Shown: positions 1 to 11,298 of the stretch, in pieces
Numbering within the stretch: the first letter of the stretch is position 1
Layout of the letters: the number at the start of each line of letters is the position of its first letter
The notes under the pieces: model-generated
What the model was told of the DNA's origin: nothing
Database searches by the model: none
What the model saw: only the letters and a program-made list of their open reading frames with translations
Position numbers and translations under genes: made by a program
NCBI GenBank assembly: GCA_033239005.1
Contig: BSQZ01000022.1
Span: 4,869,001 to 4,933,000, forward strand
Direction: 5' to 3'
Origin: Lamellibrachia satsuma
Taxonomy: Eukaryota; Annelida; Polychaeta; Sabellida; Siboglinidae
DNA length: 64,000 nt

Positions 1-1
1 A

Positions 2-619
2 CTGGATAGTATGGCGACGGATAAGATACGAGCAAAGTTGACCTACAGCCCCGTCACTCAAAAAATGACGATGCACATGACACCAGGCACCGAGTTCACT
101 GTACCTCACCGCAGTGCATTGGCAAGAATGTTAGGTTTCGACCCCACAGTGGTCACCAGTCCGCCATCGATCATGACAGCAGCGACAGCGACAGCAGAGA
201 CGATAACAACGGACGAGAATGTGGAAGGTGGAAGGAATCTCGGTCTCACACCGTCGGTCACCGTGTTTTTACCACCCAAAGACACTCCCGATGGTCCTTA
301 TACCTACCGTAAAGAAGCCGAACACGTGGTGCAGATGAATCAAGGGTTCGATACCATATACGTTTACACAGACGTCGTGGAGTCTCGTATAGTAGGTGAC
401 ACTGTCGCACCTTTGTTGCGAGCCCTTCCGGTTGTCGGAAGTCACGGCGAAACGGTATCCGACAGGTTCACTAACATTCACTACGCGCCTCTGTTGTACT
501 CGCACTTCAAGTCGATTGAAATCGATATAAGGGACGACACAGGACGACGCGTGCCATTCGAGTACGGTAGAGTGACCGTGACACTTCATTTTCGACGGCG
601 CAGGATCGGACTGTTCTGA
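2..619 (+). CDS. Penton-like minor capsid protein, 3' part (element C)
   Basis: The reading frame is already open at the window edge, so the N-terminal third lies outside. The remaining ~205 residues align along their whole length with the penton-like proteins of elements A and B, including the shared 'QGFDTIYVYTDVVESRIVGD' segment and the basic C-terminal 'FRRRR'. In Polintons and adintoviruses this position, upstream of a small basic protein and the major capsid gene, is held by the single-jelly-roll penton, which would form capsid vertices. The internal ATG at 11 is not the real start, because homology continues upstream of it. The copy is clearly diverged from A and B, so C is an older or different subfamily. 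Confidence 0.75.
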   Translation: MDSMATDKIRAKLTYSPVTQKMTMHMTPGTEFTVPHRSALARMLGFDPTVVTSPPSIMTAATATAETITTDENVEGGRNLGLTPSVTVFLPPKDTPDGPYTYRKEAEHVVQMNQGFDTIYVYTDVVESRIVGDTVAPLLRALPVVGSHGETVSDRFTNIHYAPLLYSHFKSIEIDIRDDTGRRVPFEYGRVTVTLHFRRRRIGLF

Positions 620-621
620 AG

Positions 622-1035
622 ATGAATTACAACGAGTATTACGCACGTCAGGCAGGTGGTGCGCTGCCCTACTTTGCTGGTGCTCAATATCAGCGGGGAC
701 ACGGACTAGGTAGTCTGTTCACCGGTCTGCTGCGCAGCGCCATGCCACTCATCAAGAGAGGTGCCGTTGCGTTGGGAAGGGGAGCGTTGAAGACCGGCGT
801 GCGCATAGCCGACGACGTCATGTCTGGACAGAGCATAAAAAAGGCAACCAAACGACGCGTCACAGATGCCGGTAGGAATCTGATGCGTATGGTTCCTGGC
901 GTACGACCTCGTAAACGTATAAAACGCGCGTCGGCAAAGAAAGGAGTCACTTTAGCAAAGAGACGACGCAAGAGACAGACGTCTACGAAACGCGAGGCCG
1001 ACATATTCGACGACGACGATGGCATTCGTACATAA
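622..1035 (+). CDS. Small basic virion-type protein (element C)
   Basis: The 137-residue protein opens with 'MNYNEYYARQAGGALPYFAG', a Gly/aromatic-rich segment followed by a hydrophobic, mildly amphipathic stretch and a strongly Lys/Arg-rich C-terminal half. The same protein sits between penton and capsid genes in A and B. Size, charge and position suggest a DNA-binding core protein or membrane-active protein like adenovirus pX or pVI; this is inference, since no catalytic motif exists. It starts 3 nt after the penton stop and overlaps the capsid gene by 17 nt. Confidence 0.65.
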   Translation: MNYNEYYARQAGGALPYFAGAQYQRGHGLGSLFTGLLRSAMPLIKRGAVALGRGALKTGVRIADDVMSGQSIKKATKRRVTDAGRNLMRMVPGVRPRKRIKRASAKKGVTLAKRRRKRQTSTKREADIFDDDDGIRT

Positions 1036-2318
1036 ACAGTCGTGTGAAGGGGTCAAGACCGAGCTGGATCTCTTTACCGTACCCCCCACTCAGACCAGCA
1101 TCATCGACAGTCACGTAGTGGAACATCAGCCTTTGTCCTCTCTGGACTCGGGTGGACCGATAGAATTCCTCATACCCGGATCGGGAGACGATTACCTGGA
1201 TCTCGCCAACACGATACTGCACGTGCAAGCGAAGGTGACACGAGCCAACGGGGACGATATCGACTTGGTCGATCCCGTGGCACCGGTGAATAACTGGATG
1301 CATGCACTGATCAGTCAAGCCGACGTCTCCCTGAACGGTACGCTCGTGACCCCTTCGACCAACACGTATGCGTATCGCGCCTACATAGAGACGCTGCTCA
1401 GCTACGGTCCCGATGCCAAGGACACGCAACTGACGAGTCAGCTGTGGCACAAGGACACGGCCACTCGCATGGACGCCTGCGAGATAGCCAACGGACCCGC
1501 AGCTAACGAAGGGTTCGTAGCTCGACGACAGAACATCCTGAGGAGCCGTGTTGTCGATATGATGGGTCGTCTCCACGTGGACCTCTTTCTGCAGGATAAA
1601 TTCCTCATCAACGGCGTCGACGTCAAGATACGACTGGTGCGTAGCAAACCTGCTTTTGCACTCATGGCTGGTGGAGCAAACCCCGATTACAAGATACAAA
1701 TAGTCAATGCCTGCTTGTTTGCAAAGAAAGTCACCGTGAATCCCACCGTGCAGATAGCACACGTCAAGGCTATGGAGAAGAGTACGGTCAAGTATCCGAT
1801 GCGGTCCGTCGAGTGCAAGGTGTACTCCATTCCTGCCGGCACTCGCTCGCACACGTACGAGAACCTGTTCGTCGGTACCCTGCCGAAACGTCGACAACGA
1901 TGCCTACAACGGAGCGTACGCCAAGAATCCCTTCCACGCCAAGAACAACGCCATCAGCTTCCTCGCGGTGTACGTCGACGGACGACAGATACCCTCCAAA
2001 CCTTTCCAGCCGAATTTCGAAGACAACCTCTTTGTCAGAAGCTACATGAGTCTGTTCTCGTCGACCGGTAAGTTGTGGCAGGACGAAGGGAACGGACTGA
2101 CTCGCAGCGACTACCGACACGGCTACACCTTCTTCGGTTTCGACCTGACCCCCGATCAGTGCGACGGTCCCTGCTTCCATCTGGTACAAAAGGGCAACCT
2201 GCGCATAGAAGTTCATTTCCGCAATGCGCTGCTGAACACCGTGAACGTCGTCGCCTACGCCGAACTCGAGTCCGTGCTGGAAATCGACAAGAATCGCAAC
2301 GTCATCTACGACTACTAA
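1019..2318 (+). pseudogene. Major capsid protein, frameshifted (element C)
   Basis: This is the C copy of the 438-residue capsid gene. It begins 'MAFVHKQSCEGVKTELDLFT' and matches A and B up to about position 1891. There, 17 nt present in A and B are missing, so the frame breaks; the remainder resumes in another frame from about 1895 to 2318. Family knowledge: this protein type (annotated in many invertebrates as F54H12.2-like) accompanies Polinton genes and is the likely hexon or double-jelly-roll major capsid protein. The lesion should remove the C-terminal third, so this element cannot make capsids by itself. Confidence 0.8.
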
Positions 2319-2319
2319 A

Positions 2320-2808
2320 ATGGACACCCTGCAGATCGCTAGACTACTGGCGGTGGACCCGTGCACCAGAACTATATTTCGCGGCGTCGTACCCAGAGAC
2401 GGACTACCCACTACGATAGACGGCACTCTACCCGCAGCCTTCGTGTGCAACACCGACAACGGCGACGAACCAGGCGAACATTGGATAGCGCTGTACCTGG
2501 ACGCCGACGGACGCGGCGAATACTTCTGCTCGTACGGACTGCCGCCTCGTTACGCAGCGTTCCGCACCTTCCTGAACAAACACTGTTCCGAATGGACTCA
2601 TAATACCCAGAGACTTCAGAGTCCTCTGTCTAACGTTTGCGGACAATATTGTGTTGCTTATGTCATGTTTCGTTGTAAAGGTTCTTCTATGAAGAGTTTC
2701 GTAAACATGTTCCACACTAATCTGGTCAATAACGATGTTGAAGTGTTCGATTGGATGAGACTATTGAAAAAGGGTATACCCTACTATCGTGTATCTTACA
2801 GAGACTGA
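2320..2808 (+). CDS. Adenain-like cysteine protease (element C)
   Basis: The 162-residue protein carries the adenovirus-type maturation protease signature: His in 'GEHWIALYL', an acidic residue in 'GEYFCSYG', a Gln in 'LQSPLSNV' and the nucleophile Cys in 'CGQYCVAY'. Adenains cleave virion precursor proteins inside assembling capsids. The gene starts 2 nt after the capsid frame, as in A and B. It is open throughout, and only its last few residues differ from the other copies. Confidence 0.85.
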   Translation: MDTLQIARLLAVDPCTRTIFRGVVPRDGLPTTIDGTLPAAFVCNTDNGDEPGEHWIALYLDADGRGEYFCSYGLPPRYAAFRTFLNKHCSEWTHNTQRLQSPLSNVCGQYCVAYVMFRCKGSSMKSFVNMFHTNLVNNDVEVFDWMRLLKKGIPYYRVSYRD

Positions 2809-2811
2809 TGA

Positions 2812-2900
2812 TATATTCGGCACCTATTCGGTAGTTAATGATTGCCGCGTATTTGATTGGCTTAAAACAGCTGCGATATTGTGGTACACTGTATTATCGC
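2812..2900 (+). pseudogene. Duplicated 3' end of the protease gene
   Basis: Directly after the protease stop, the sequence encodes 'VVNDCRVFDWLKTAAI', which matches the protease C-terminal block 'VANDCRVFDWIKLL' of A and B better than the gene just upstream does. This looks like a tandem partial duplication, or a join with the end of another element. No start codon or active site is present. Confidence 0.5.
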
Positions 2901-2934
2901 TCATAGTAGCAGCAGCAGTACACCACATCATCAT

Positions 2935-3190
2935 CGTTCGAGCCTCTGGCGAGGTGGTGCACCACCCGTAAGCTCGCGACCTCTGGCGTGATGGTAAACA
3001 TCCGCAAGTCGCCTCGTCGTCGTCCTCGAGCCTCTGGCGCGGTGGAAACACCCCTAAGCTCACGACCTCTGGCGCGATGGTCAACATACGCAAGTCGATT
3101 CATATATATTCATCGTAGTTGTAGTTGTAGTGATATTACACGCTACCACGCTTGATGTATCGCCATGCTGCTTGTATTATACTCAATAAA
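2935..3190 (+). terminator. Element C 3' region: CCTCTGGCG repeats and poly(A) signal
   Basis: Four copies of a short motif close to CCTCTGGCGCGGTGG lie at about 2943, 2980, 3032 and 3065. They are followed by AATAAA at 3185-3190 and then a GT-rich tract. The same arrangement ends the late genes of A and B. It is probably the shared 3' end of the right-half transcripts; the role of the motif is unknown. Confidence 0.6.
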
Positions 3191-3329
3191 ATACGTGTGC
3201 ACTCGTACCCTATCGTGTTGCGTTGATTTCTCGTCTCCATTAGTCCCCTTTGATAGTTGATATAATTAACGACCCTATTATTAATTACTAATGACCCTAT
3301 AATTACTACGTATGATTCGTCACGGTCAC

Positions 3330-3532
3330 TACCCGGTCATAGATCAACACACACACACACACACAAGGTTATGACCGTTAGGGTTATCTCCAGTCGCTAG
3401 GGGGCGCTCGTGGTGGATGTAGGTCACCGCTAGGGGGCGCTGAGGCTACCCAGAAGCCTCTATACCGGAAGTTACATGGGCTGCTCTTTATGGGCCGCTC
3501 TTTTGATGTTTCATTAGCACACTATAACTACT
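3330..3532. repeat. Probable right terminus of Polinton C
   Basis: The stretch contains two copies of GCTAGGGGGCGCT (about 3397 and 3433), the motif paired in the terminal inverted repeats of A and B, and ends with ACTATAACTACT at 3532, close to the A/B terminus CCGTATACTACT. From 3534 the sequence becomes the flanking LINE array. The left end is outside the window, so the inverted repeat cannot be checked. A short CA repeat lies at 3350-3364. Confidence 0.45.
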
Positions 3533-3739
3533 AACGACTTCTACTACAGTGCGGCCTGTAATGGACCGTTGCACAACTTGTTGAGTATATTTATTCAATG
3601 TATTACAGTCGTTTGGTCTCGCACCACAGTTTATTTCCTTGGTCAAATTATTACATACAGACATGTCTAGTCAAATTTAGTTAATAGGTTTATCACCGAT
3701 TCATTTCAAATAAAAAGAAGTGTGTGACAAGGTTGTAGT

Positions 3740-4129
3740 TTGTCACCCTTATTGTATGTATTGTGCATGGAACCTTTTGCACACCGTATACGTGGCGACC
3801 CAACGATTAAGGGAATTTTGCTGCCTGGAACACTAAAATATGTAAAAACCTCACAGTATGCTGACGATACTAATGCATTTGTAACATATAATTCAGTTAG
3901 GAATATACTTATATTAGCAGAATTGTATGAATTGGTTTCAGGTTCGAAACTTAATAAACAAAAAACATATGGAACGTGGTTGGGGAAATGGAGGGGTCGA
4001 CAAGACCAGCCGTTCGGTTTGAACTGGTCAACCGAAGTTAAGAAATTGTATGGTGCCCATCTGGGATCTGAAGATTCTGAAAATACTAATTGGACAAAAG
4101 TTCTTTCAACACTTTCAGAAGACTGTTAA
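3740..4129 (+). pseudogene. LINE reverse transcriptase fragment (unit 1)
   Basis: The ~130 residues include the 'LSPLLYVLCMEP' region and the catalytic 'YADD' of a non-LTR retrotransposon reverse transcriptase, followed by a thumb-like 'KLNKQKTYGTWLGKW'. The frame just upstream encodes 'QGCS' but is interrupted by a stop. The fingers and endonuclease are missing. L1/Tx1-like non-LTR origin is likely; the clade is unproven. Confidence 0.75.
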
Positions 4130-4600
4130 TTACTTTAGTCGGAGATATTGGTCATTTAAGGGCATACTTTACATAACATTTTTAAAGATGGAGGGTTGAA
4201 TGTAGTAAATGTTCGTATCATATTGAATGCATTATTAATTAGGCATGTTTTACAATTAATTAAAGGTACCTTCTTTGAGCACTATTGGATATGAATTCAA
4301 CAGAGGAAATACAATTCATCTCTAGCAGCGGTAACGACGCCACACTCAGAGACAACAGCAACCTTTAAGAGTGGTGTTTTGACTTTGTTTCGCATATTTA
4401 TTAAAGAGTGTCCTAGTTTCTTTGGAACAGAAATGATAACTACAAAATGTATATATATATATAACAAGTTACTTAAAGTAAACCAGCCAAAGGTAACAGT
4501 TTTTCCAACAGTCGACTTTAGCGCCACATGAGTAGATATTCAGTATCCTTTTGTAGACCCGCGGTATAGAGAGTCAGCATGGCGAATAGACCACCAGGCC

Positions 4601-4798
4601 TTGATAACACAGTATAGATTGTACACTTTTAATCTTAGTAGAAACCCTCAATGTAATCTTTGTACCAGATCAATTGAATCCTTATCTCAATTATTTTGTG
4701 AGTGCCGAGTTGTAACTAGTTGTTGGTCTTTTGTTGAAAGAATTATCTGGTTGCGCGGTCTGCATAACTCAGAAAATAGTATTATTCAATGTTTTTAA
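4601..4798 (+). pseudogene. LINE C-terminal Cys-rich remnant (unit 1)
   Basis: A short frame contains 'CNLCTRSIESLSQLFCEC', the CxxC...C pattern seen near the C-terminus of many LINE ORF2 proteins. It is separated from the reverse transcriptase by stops and an AT repeat. Copies recur at 6891-7166 and about 9111-9340. Confidence 0.55.
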
Positions 4799-5296
4799 AA
4801 AAAACACGTTATCTCCCATTTTAATGAACTGCTCCTATTATTAGTTAACTTACTTAAGTCCTGATTACGGACCAAGCGTAAATGAAGCAAAGTTTAATAA
4901 GGAAAATGTCACTGCACAAGGTATAAAGCGTCTCTTTATTAGTATTTTGAAGTCACGCATTAAGTCGGATCACTAACGCTTTGACCAAAAGAAATTTATA
5001 AAATACTGGTGCAAAAACAACTCGATTGTTACATTTAGATGGAGAGAAAATCAGGATTTTATTGCAACTCCATCCACCTTGAATTCTTGTGTTCTATTGC
5101 GTATGTTGAGTTGCTCAGAAAGAAGTCATATTTCGAGGATACACAAGGGCGGTGCCAGAAGTTTGGCTTGAATGTGCATTGACGACAGTGACCAGGTGTG
5201 TCGATTGAAGGCGACGGTGACATTTCGCGCGTATAGGGCGCGCCAAAGATAAGAGAATCTAATCAAACTGTGAAAAGAGAAGTGTGCCGCACGGTT

Positions 5297-5747
5297 GGTA
5301 GCGAGCCAAGACTGTTCTAGACTTCTGCCGGTAAAACAGTGACCCTTCGGGTGACCTGTCATAGGCAGTTGCGCAACTGGTGGAAGATAATCGAAGTGAG
5401 CTGCAAGTTTGGGAGCGAGCCAAGACTGTTTTAGACTTCTGACCGTAAAACAGTGACCATTCGCCTTCGGGTGGCCTGTCATCAACAGTTGTGCAACTGG
5501 TGGACGATAATCGAAGAGTACCGTACGTTTGGCAGTAAGCCAAGACTGTTCTAGACTTCTGATGGTAAGAGAGTGACCTTTCGGTGGCCTGTCATTGACA
5601 GTTTTGCAACCGGTGGAAGACAATCGAAGTGTGCTACAAGTTTGGCAACACGCGAAGACTGTCTTAGAGTTTTACAGTGACCCTTAGGGTGGCCTGTCGT
5701 GGACATTACGCAACGTGTGAGTGTGTTGCAAGCTAGGTAGCGAGCCT
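5297..5747. repeat. 114-120-bp minisatellite, unit 1
   Basis: About four imperfect repeats share GCCAAGACTGTTCTAGACTT, then CAGTGACC, GGCCTGTCAT and CAACTGGTGGA blocks. Starts at about 5301, 5415 and 5535 give a 114-120-bp period. The frames are open by chance on the minus strand; no protein is supported. Confidence 0.7.
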
Positions 5748-5959
5748 ACGACTTCTACTACAGTGCGGCCTGTAATGGACCGTTGCACAACTTGTTGAGT
5801 ACATTTATTCAATGTATTACAGTCGTTTGGTCTCGCACCACAGTTTATTTCCTTGGTCAAATTATTACATACAGACATGTCTAGTCAAATTTAGTTAATG
5901 GGTTTATCACCGATTCATTTCAATTAAAAAGAAGTGTGTGACAAGGTTGTAGTTTGTCA

Positions 5960-6345
5960 CCCTTGTTATATGTATTGTGTATGGAACCTTTTGCGCAATG
6001 TATACGTGGCGACCCAACGATTAAGGGAATTTTGCTGCCTGGAACACTAAAAGATTTAAAAACCTCACAGTATACTGACGATACTAATGTATTTGTAACA
6101 TATATAGTTCAGTTAGGAATATACTTATATTAGTAAAATTGTATGAATTGGTTTCAGGTTCGAAACTTAATAAACAAAAAACATATGGAACGTGGTTGGG
6201 GAAATGGAGGGGCCGACAAGACCAGCCGTTCGGTTTGAACTGGTCAACCGAAGTTAAGAAATTGTATGGTGTCCATCTGGGATCTGAAGATTCTGAAAAC
6301 ACTAATTGGACAAAAGTTCTTTCAACACTTTCAGAAGACTGTTAA
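5960..6345 (+). pseudogene. LINE reverse transcriptase fragment (unit 2)
   Basis: This is a near copy of the unit 1 fragment with an extra mutation in the 'YADD' codons (it reads as YTDD) and a small insertion near 6100 that shifts the frame. The 3' part (6139-6345) stays open. Confidence 0.65.
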
Positions 6346-6662
6346 TTTCTTTAGTCGGAGATATTGGTCATTTAAGGGCATACTTTACATAACATTTTTA
6401 AAGATGGAGGGTTGAATGTAATAAATGTTCGTATCAAATTAAATGCATTATTAATTAGGCATGTTTTACAATTAATTAAAGTTACCTTCTTTGAGCACTA
6501 TTGGATATTAATTCAACAGATGAAATACAATTCCTCTCTAGCAGCGTTAACGACGCCACACTCAGAGACAACAGCAACCTTTAAGAGTGGTGTTTTGACT
6601 TTGTTTCGCATATTTATTAAAGAGTGTCCTAGTTTTTGTGGAACAGAAATGATAACTACAAA

Positions 6663-6663
<1 letters not shown>

Positions 6664-6753
<90 letters not shown>
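6664..6753. repeat. (TA)n microsatellite
   Basis: About 45 uninterrupted TA dinucleotides. The same site carries only a short TA run in unit 1 (about 4449-4462) and almost none in unit 3 (about 8966), so the repeat expanded within the array. Confidence 0.95.
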
Positions 6754-6754
<1 letters not shown>

Positions 6755-7599
6755 CAAGTTACTTAAAGTAAACCGGCCAAAGGTAACAGTTTTTCCAACA
6801 GTCGACTTTAGCGCCACATGAGTAGATATTCAGTATCCTTTTGTAGACCCGCGGTATAGAGAGTCAGCCTGGCGAATAGCGCACCAGGCCTTGATAACAC
6901 AGTATAAATTGTACACTTTTAATCTTAGTAGAAACTCTCAATGTAATCTTTGTACCAAATCAATTGAATCCTTATCTCAATTATTTTGTGAGTGCCGAGT
7001 TGTAACTAGCTGTTGGTCTTTTGTTGAATTTGTGTTGAAAGAATTATCTGGTTGCGCGGTCTGCATAACTCAGAAAATAGTATTATTCAATGTTTTAAAA
7101 AAAAAACACGTTGTCTCCCATTTTAATGAACTGCTCCTATTATTAGTTAACTTACTAAAGTCCTGATTACGGACCAAGCGTAAATGAAGCAAAGTATAAT
7201 AAGGAAAGTGTCACTGCACAAGGTATAAAGCGTCTCTTTATTAGTATTTGAAGTCACGCATTAAGTCGGATCACTAACGCTTTGACCAAAAGAAATTTAT
7301 AAAATACTGGTGCAAAAACAACTCGATTGTTACATTTAGATGGAGAGAAAATCAGGATTTTATTGCAACTCCATCCACCTTGAATTCTTTTGTTCTAATG
7401 CGTATGTTGAGTTGTTCAGAAAGAAGTCATATTTCGAGGATACACAAGGGCGGTGCCAGAAGTTTGGCTTGAATGTGCATTGACGACAGTGGCAAGGTGT
7501 GTCGATTCAAGGCGACGGTGACATTTCGCGCGTATAGGGCGCGCCAAAGATAAGAGAATCTAATCAACCTGTGAAAACAGAAGTGTGCCGCACGTTTGG

Positions 7600-8048
7600 C
7601 AGCGAGCCAAGACTGTTCTAGACTTCTGCCGGTAAAACAGTGACCATTCGGGTGACCTGTCGTAGGCAGTTGCGCAACTGGTGGAAGATAATCGAAGTGT
7701 GCTGCAAGTTTGGGAGCGAGCCAAGACTGTTTTAGACTTCTGACCGTAAAACAGTGACCATTCGCCTTCGGGTGGCCTGTCATCAACAGTTGTGCAACTG
7801 GTGGACGATAATCGAAGAGTACCGTACGTTTGGCAGTAAGCCAAGACTGTTCTAGACTTCTGATGGTAAGACAGTGACCTTTCGGTGGCCTGTCATTGAC
7901 AGTTTTGCAACCGGTGGAAGATAATCGAAGTGTGCTACAAGTTTGGCAACGCGCGAAGACTGTCTTAGACTTTTACAGTGACCCTTAGGGTGGCCTGTCG
8001 TGGACATTACGCAACGTGCGAGTGTGTTGCAAGCTAGGTAGCGAGCCT
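7600..8048. repeat. 114-120-bp minisatellite, unit 2
   Basis: Second copy of the minisatellite block, aligned step by step with 5297-5747 and ending at the junction with unit 3. Unit 3 retains only the first repeat before truncation at about 9782. Confidence 0.7.
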
Positions 8049-8254
8049 ACGACTTCTACTACAGTGCGGCCTGTAATGGACCGTTGCACAACTTGTTAAG
8101 TATATTTATTCAATGTATTACAGTCCGTTGGTCTCGCACCACAGTTTATTTCCTTGGTCAAACTATTACATACAGACATGTCTAGTCAAATTTAGTTAAT
8201 GGGTTTATCACCGATTCATTTCAAATAAAAAGAAGTGTGTGACAAGGTTGTAGT

Positions 8255-8644
8255 TTGTCACCCTTGTTATGTGTATTGTGTATGGAACCTTTTGCGCACC
8301 GTATACGGGACGACCCAACGATTAAGGGAGTTTCGCTGCCTGGAACACTAAAAGATGTAAAAACCTCACAGTATGCTGACGATACTAATGTATTTGTAAC
8401 ATATCATTCAGTTAGGAATATACTTATATTAGTAGAATTGTATGAATTGGTTTCAGGTGCGAAACATAATGAACAAAAAACATTTGGAACGTGGTTGGGG
8501 AAATGGAGGGGCCGACAAGACCAGCCGTTCGGTTTGAACTGGTCAACCGAAGTTAAGAAATTGTATGGTGTCCATCTGGGATCTGAAGATTCTGAAAATA
8601 CTACTTGGACAAAAGTTCTTTCAACACTTTCAGAAGACTGTTAA
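8255..8644 (+). pseudogene. LINE reverse transcriptase fragment (unit 3)
   Basis: Same 130-residue reverse transcriptase piece as in unit 1, with 'YADD' intact but no upstream domains. Downstream, unit 3 has lost about 85 bp near 9390 that the other units keep. Confidence 0.7.
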
Positions 8645-9782
8645 TTTCTTTAGTCGGAGATATTGGTCATTTAAGGGCATACTTTACATAACATTTTTAA
8701 AGATGGAGGGTTGAATGTAGTAAATGTTCGTATCAAATTGAATGCATTATTAATTAGGCATGTTTAACAATTAATTAAAGGTACCTCCTTTGAGCACTAT
8801 TGGATATAAATTCAACAAAGTAAATACAATTCCTCTCTAGCAGCGTTAACGACACCACACTCAGAGACAACAGCAACCTTTAAGAGTGGTGTTTTGACTT
8901 TGTTTCGCATATTTTTTAATGAGTGTTCTAGTCTCTGTGGAACAGAAATTATAACTACAAAATGTAAATATATATAACAAGTTACTTAAAGTAAACCAGC
9001 CAAAGGTAACAGTTTTCCCAACAGTCGACTTTAGCGCCACATGAGCATATATTCAGTGTCCTTTTGTAGACCCGCGGTATAGAGAGTCAGCATGGCGAAT
9101 AGCGCACCAGGCCTTGATAACACAGTATAAATTGTACACTTTTAATCTTAGTAGAAACTCTCAATGTAATCTTTGTACCAGATCAATTGAATCCTTATCT
9201 CAATTATTTTGTGAGTGCCGAGTTGTAACTAGTTGATGGTCTTTTGTTGAATTTGTGTTGATAGAATTATCTGGTTGTGCGGTCTGCATAACTGAGAAAA
9301 TAGTATTATTCAATGTTTTCCAAAAACACGTTGTCTCCCATTTTAATGAACTGCTCCTATTATTAGTTAACTTACTTAAGTCCTGATTAAGGCGGATCAT
9401 TAACGGTTTGACCAAAAGAAATTTATAAAATACTGGTGCAAAAACAACTCGATTGTTACATTTAGATGGACACAAAATCATAATTTTATTGCAACTCCAT
9501 CCACCTTGAATTCTTGTGTTCTATTGCGTATGTTGAGTTGTTCAGAAAGAAGTCATATTTCGAGGATACCCAAGGGCGATGCCAGAAGTTTGGCTTGCCT
9601 GTGCATTGACGACAGTGGCCAGGCGTGTCGATTCAAGGCGATGGTGACATTTCGCCCGTATAGGGCGCGTCAAATATAAGAGAATCTAATCAAACTGTGA
9701 AAACAGAAGTTTGCCGCACGTTTGCCAACGAGCCAAGACTGTTCTAGACTTCTGCCGGTAAAACAGTGACCATTCGCCTTCG

Positions 9783-10370
9783 GCCAAGAATACAGAATGG
9801 TATATTATGGTTAAAACGGAAGAAGTCAATGACATATTGCTTGTGACAGGTGTGATGAAGGTTAAGGGGTTTGTGTTTAGGGTGTGGTCTGCAGACATCA
9901 CACATTTCAGAGTGTGAGTATACTGGGCCCCACATTTTATATCCAACAGTACAATCACCTCCCAGTTAATGAGTTGTCAAGTTAATTATATGTTATAACG
10001 AAACTTAATATTTATTACATGACTTGGTTAGCTTCTGAAGACAAACGTGTTGAATGTACTCAAAATGTCCCTATACATTTGGACAATGATCACAGTTCAA
10101 CAAAGGGTCAGTGCACGAGTTATAAAGTAACATCATGTTTTCTGGACACACATTATTTGTTATATACAATAGATTTCCAAAATTGTAGATGCATATTTGT
10201 GTCATTTTGTTGTGTGACAGATTGAAACCACACCTCTGGATGTCAATGTCGTTGTAGTTTTTGAACATGAACGCAGCATGTGGAAAGATATGGTCGAAGA
10301 GCAGACGACTATGAACAAAGAGGTACCTGCAATGTATACATATGAATTAAGGTAAGATGAATTCGGCCCG
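9783..10370. repeat. Dispersed repeat R with exon-like block, copy 1
   Basis: Starting at CCAAGAATACAGAATGGTAT, this block recurs at 12468-12840 and, for its second half, at 14805-15200 and 23155-23405. Near its end all copies carry a TGTGACAG acceptor-like site followed by a frame encoding 'MWKDMVE' and 'NKEVPA'. It may be a mobilised exon or an unknown transposon. No terminal repeats could be defined. Confidence 0.55.
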
Positions 10371-11014
10371 TAATATTTGGCGATTTCGGTCCCGAGCAGA
10401 ACGGGTATAGCGATTTCGGCCTAAACGATTGCGTACCCAGCACATGTGACTTAAATTTTTGTTTTATTGTGAATAAACCATATTATCTTATTTATTAATG
10501 GATTAACCAAAAATGGTTGCTTTGTAACCACATTCACAGGCTTCCTTTTGCATTTCGAGTGCCCATATACCTTAAAATATGACGCTATTTTTTAACACAC
10601 AGTCAGTGAGATGATCATTATATCTTATACAATTTGTTGTATATTTAAAATTAAGATGATGTAATATATTACTAAAAACATACAGTTGAATAATTTAAAA
10701 ACATAAACTTATTATTATCATATCTTGTGTCTAAATTTAAGATTTTCATGCGTTACCTCCCAGAAATGTGCCCAATTAACTCTAAACACAGAGCAATGAT
10801 AACGGACGGTTGTTTGTGAATGCAACGAAGCCACCTGTATTGGGTCTTTGATCTAAGTTTTTTTCTGTTATTCACACCTGTACCAGACAAACAAAGCATT
10901 GTACGTCACCAGTATCTAATTAAACTCCCTTTATGGACAAGTAAGGGAATAACAAACCCTTACACCGAGTGCTAATCCGTTACTACCCAAGTTGCCACAA
11001 CTGAGTAGATCTCG
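10371..11014. other. Non-coding, AT-rich spacer
   Basis: Nothing recognisable. A short GATTTCGG-containing repeat lies near 10381-10420, and no conserved frame or simple repeat of note follows. Confidence 0.6.
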
Positions 11015-11123
11015 ATGACACCTCAGTCGAAGCCAAGTTCAAAACGTTCCGATTACAGTAAAACTCATTGGCTGCACCCTTTATTCATCAAGAAGTCGTT
11101 TCAGATGCTACTTGCTATTGCCC

Positions 11124-11298
11124 AAGTATTACAGAGTGTACCACGCCGTATTGTCGCCATCACGGCGAGTCCGGCCACTCCACAGAAGGTTGTTCGACGG
11201 CCGGCTCGCACGTGGGTGCGATGCGAGGGAAGACATGTGAAGGCATTGGTGGTGGATGTGACGAAGACAGCAGCTGTGACAGTAGTCAAGGAGTTGGC
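11124..11298 (+). repeat. Gag-knuckle-like duplication, copy 1
   Basis: This 175-bp segment is repeated at 11556-11730 (432 bp away) with about two mismatches. One frame (part of 11068-11451) encodes 'CTTPYCRHHGESGHSTEGC', resembling the Cys/His knuckle of retrotransposon gag proteins, then an Asp/Cys-rich tail. It is probably the remnant of a retroelement; no pol follows. Confidence 0.5.

Larger units (their letters stand above)
3534..9782. repeat. Tandem array of three LINE-derived units
   Basis: Units begin with ACGACTTCTACTACAGTGCG at 3534, 5748 and 8049. Unit 1 is 2214 bp, unit 2 is 2301 bp and unit 3 is truncated near 9782. Each holds a piece of reverse transcriptase, a TA microsatellite of different length (short, ~90 bp, nearly absent), a Cys-rich C-terminal coding remnant and then a 114-120-bp minisatellite. 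The units are highly similar to each other. No functional gene is present; the array is a macrosatellite born from a dead LINE. Confidence 0.8.

Noticed and set aside
983..1897. Long antisense frames opposite capsid, polymerase and integrase genes
   Set aside because: They are shadows of GC-rich coding strands without independent motifs or signals.
5126..5623. Minus-strand 165-residue repeat protein
   Set aside because: It is the translation of the 114-120-bp minisatellite; the frame is not kept in the other units.
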